Assembly: GCA_010024525.1 (NCBI GenBank)
Contig: RGGS01000003.1
Coordinates: 1-24,389, forward strand
Direction of reading: 5' to 3'
Origin: Verrucomicrobiota bacterium
GTDB lineage: Bacteria > Verrucomicrobiota > Verrucomicrobiia > Methylacidiphilales > Verrucolacustridaceae
Length of the DNA stretch: 24,389 nt
Notes under the pieces: generated by a model
What the model saw: the letters and a program-made list of their open reading frames with translations, nothing else
Databases searched by the model: none
Told to the model about the DNA's origin: nothing
Translations under genes and position numbers: made by a program
Part shown: one piece after another, positions 24,006-24,389 of the stretch
How positions within the stretch are numbered: the first letter of the stretch is position 1
Layout of the letters: each line of letters begins with the position of its first letter

Positions 24006-24389
24006 CTAGAGCTTTTTCGTGATCTGATTCAGATCGGATTTGATTTGTTCAGCCAGAGATTGCGCGCTTTGAAATTTCATCTCCGGTCGAATGAAGCGGT
24101 GGAACTCCAGGTCAATTTCGGCTCCGGTCAAATCCCCGGCGTAGCCGAGAAGGTGGGCCTCAATCCTGCGATCGCGACCGTTGAAGGTCGGTCGCGTCCC
24201 CAGATTGATGGCAGCGGTGAAGAGTTTCTGTTCGGGGAGAACGGCGCGACCGGCAAAAACTCCATCAGGTGGAAGACATTCGTCCTCAGTATTCAGGTTG
24301 GCGGTGGGAAAACCAATCTCCTGGCCCCGACCGTCCCCCGGAACAACCTGACCGAGCAGGGTGAAAGGGCGGCCGAGCATCTCCGCACT
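24006..24389 (-). CDS. ribF: Bifunctional riboflavin kinase/FAD synthetase RibF (partial, C-terminal kinase domain)
   Basis: 127 residues are visible up to the right edge; the N-terminal FAD-synthetase (nucleotidyltransferase) domain is outside the window. An internal ATG at 24380 is preceded in frame by codons for S-A-E, so it is not the start. The sequence is a riboflavin kinase domain: G-R-P-F, then G-D-G-R-G-Q-E-I-G-F-P-T-A-N-L, which includes the conserved P-T-A-N. Next come N-L-G-T-R-P-T-F and E-A-H-L-L-G-Y-A-G-D-L-T-G, and a C-terminal helix with Q-I-K-S-D that closes the family fold. It phosphorylates riboflavin to FMN in the cytoplasm; the missing half would adenylylate FMN to FAD. 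A strong terminator follows. Confidence 0.93.
   Translation of the reverse strand, partial: SAEMLGRPFTLLGQVVPGDGRGQEIGFPTANLNTEDECLPPDGVFAGRAVLPEQKLFTAAINLGTRPTFNGRDRRIEAHLLGYAGDLTGAEIDLEFHRFIRPEMKFQSAQSLAEQIKSDLNQITKKL

Overview
The window looks like a piece of a Verrucomicrobiota chromosome (PVC superphylum) with fairly high GC. This rests on three things: very long secreted proteins with Asp-rich DxDxDG (thrombospondin type-3-like) repeats and a characteristic C-terminal beta module; a short conserved protein (461-967) of a type I recall from planctomycetes and verrucomicrobia; and enzymes rich in Gly, Asn, Ser and Thr with signal peptides. No 16S gene or other taxonomic marker is present, so the assignment is an inference. 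No tRNA, rRNA, CRISPR array, IS element or prophage gene was seen. No gene-free stretch exceeds about 200 bases.

Left part (1-7701): a partial inner-membrane protein runs leftward off the edge, divergent from a conserved hypothetical gene. A complete phosphate-starvation module follows on the + strand: phoB, phoR, pstS, pstC, pstA, pstB, phoU. Two Pho-box-like direct repeats with an exact 11-nt period are visible, one just upstream of phoB (971-988) and one just upstream of pstS (3182-3199). This suggests that PhoB activates its own gene and the pst operon. PhoR/PhoB sense and respond, PstS captures phosphate, PstC/PstA/PstB import it, and PhoU links transporter state to PhoR.

Middle (7702-7854): a convergent intergenic gap holds three small perfect hairpins, each with a 3-nt loop.

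Right part (7855-23820, all on the - strand): three large exported proteins. In order of transcription they are a giant 2835-residue protein that carries both a GH13 alpha-amylase domain and a GH57 amylopullulanase-like domain; a second GH13 enzyme, overlapping it by ATGA and apparently broken by an out-of-frame deletion near 12905-12972; and a 1373-residue subtilisin-family (S8) protease with a long string of beta-sandwich modules. The first two suggest extracellular degradation of starch, glycogen or pullulan, and the third extracellular proteolysis. All three end in a DGDG motif followed by a related beta module, which may be a sorting or surface-attachment signal.

Right edge: the C-terminal riboflavin-kinase part of ribF on the - strand, followed by a clear Rho-independent terminator.

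The most unusual observation is the GH13-GH57 fusion on one polypeptide, with the two enzymes separated by a calcium-binding-type stalk.
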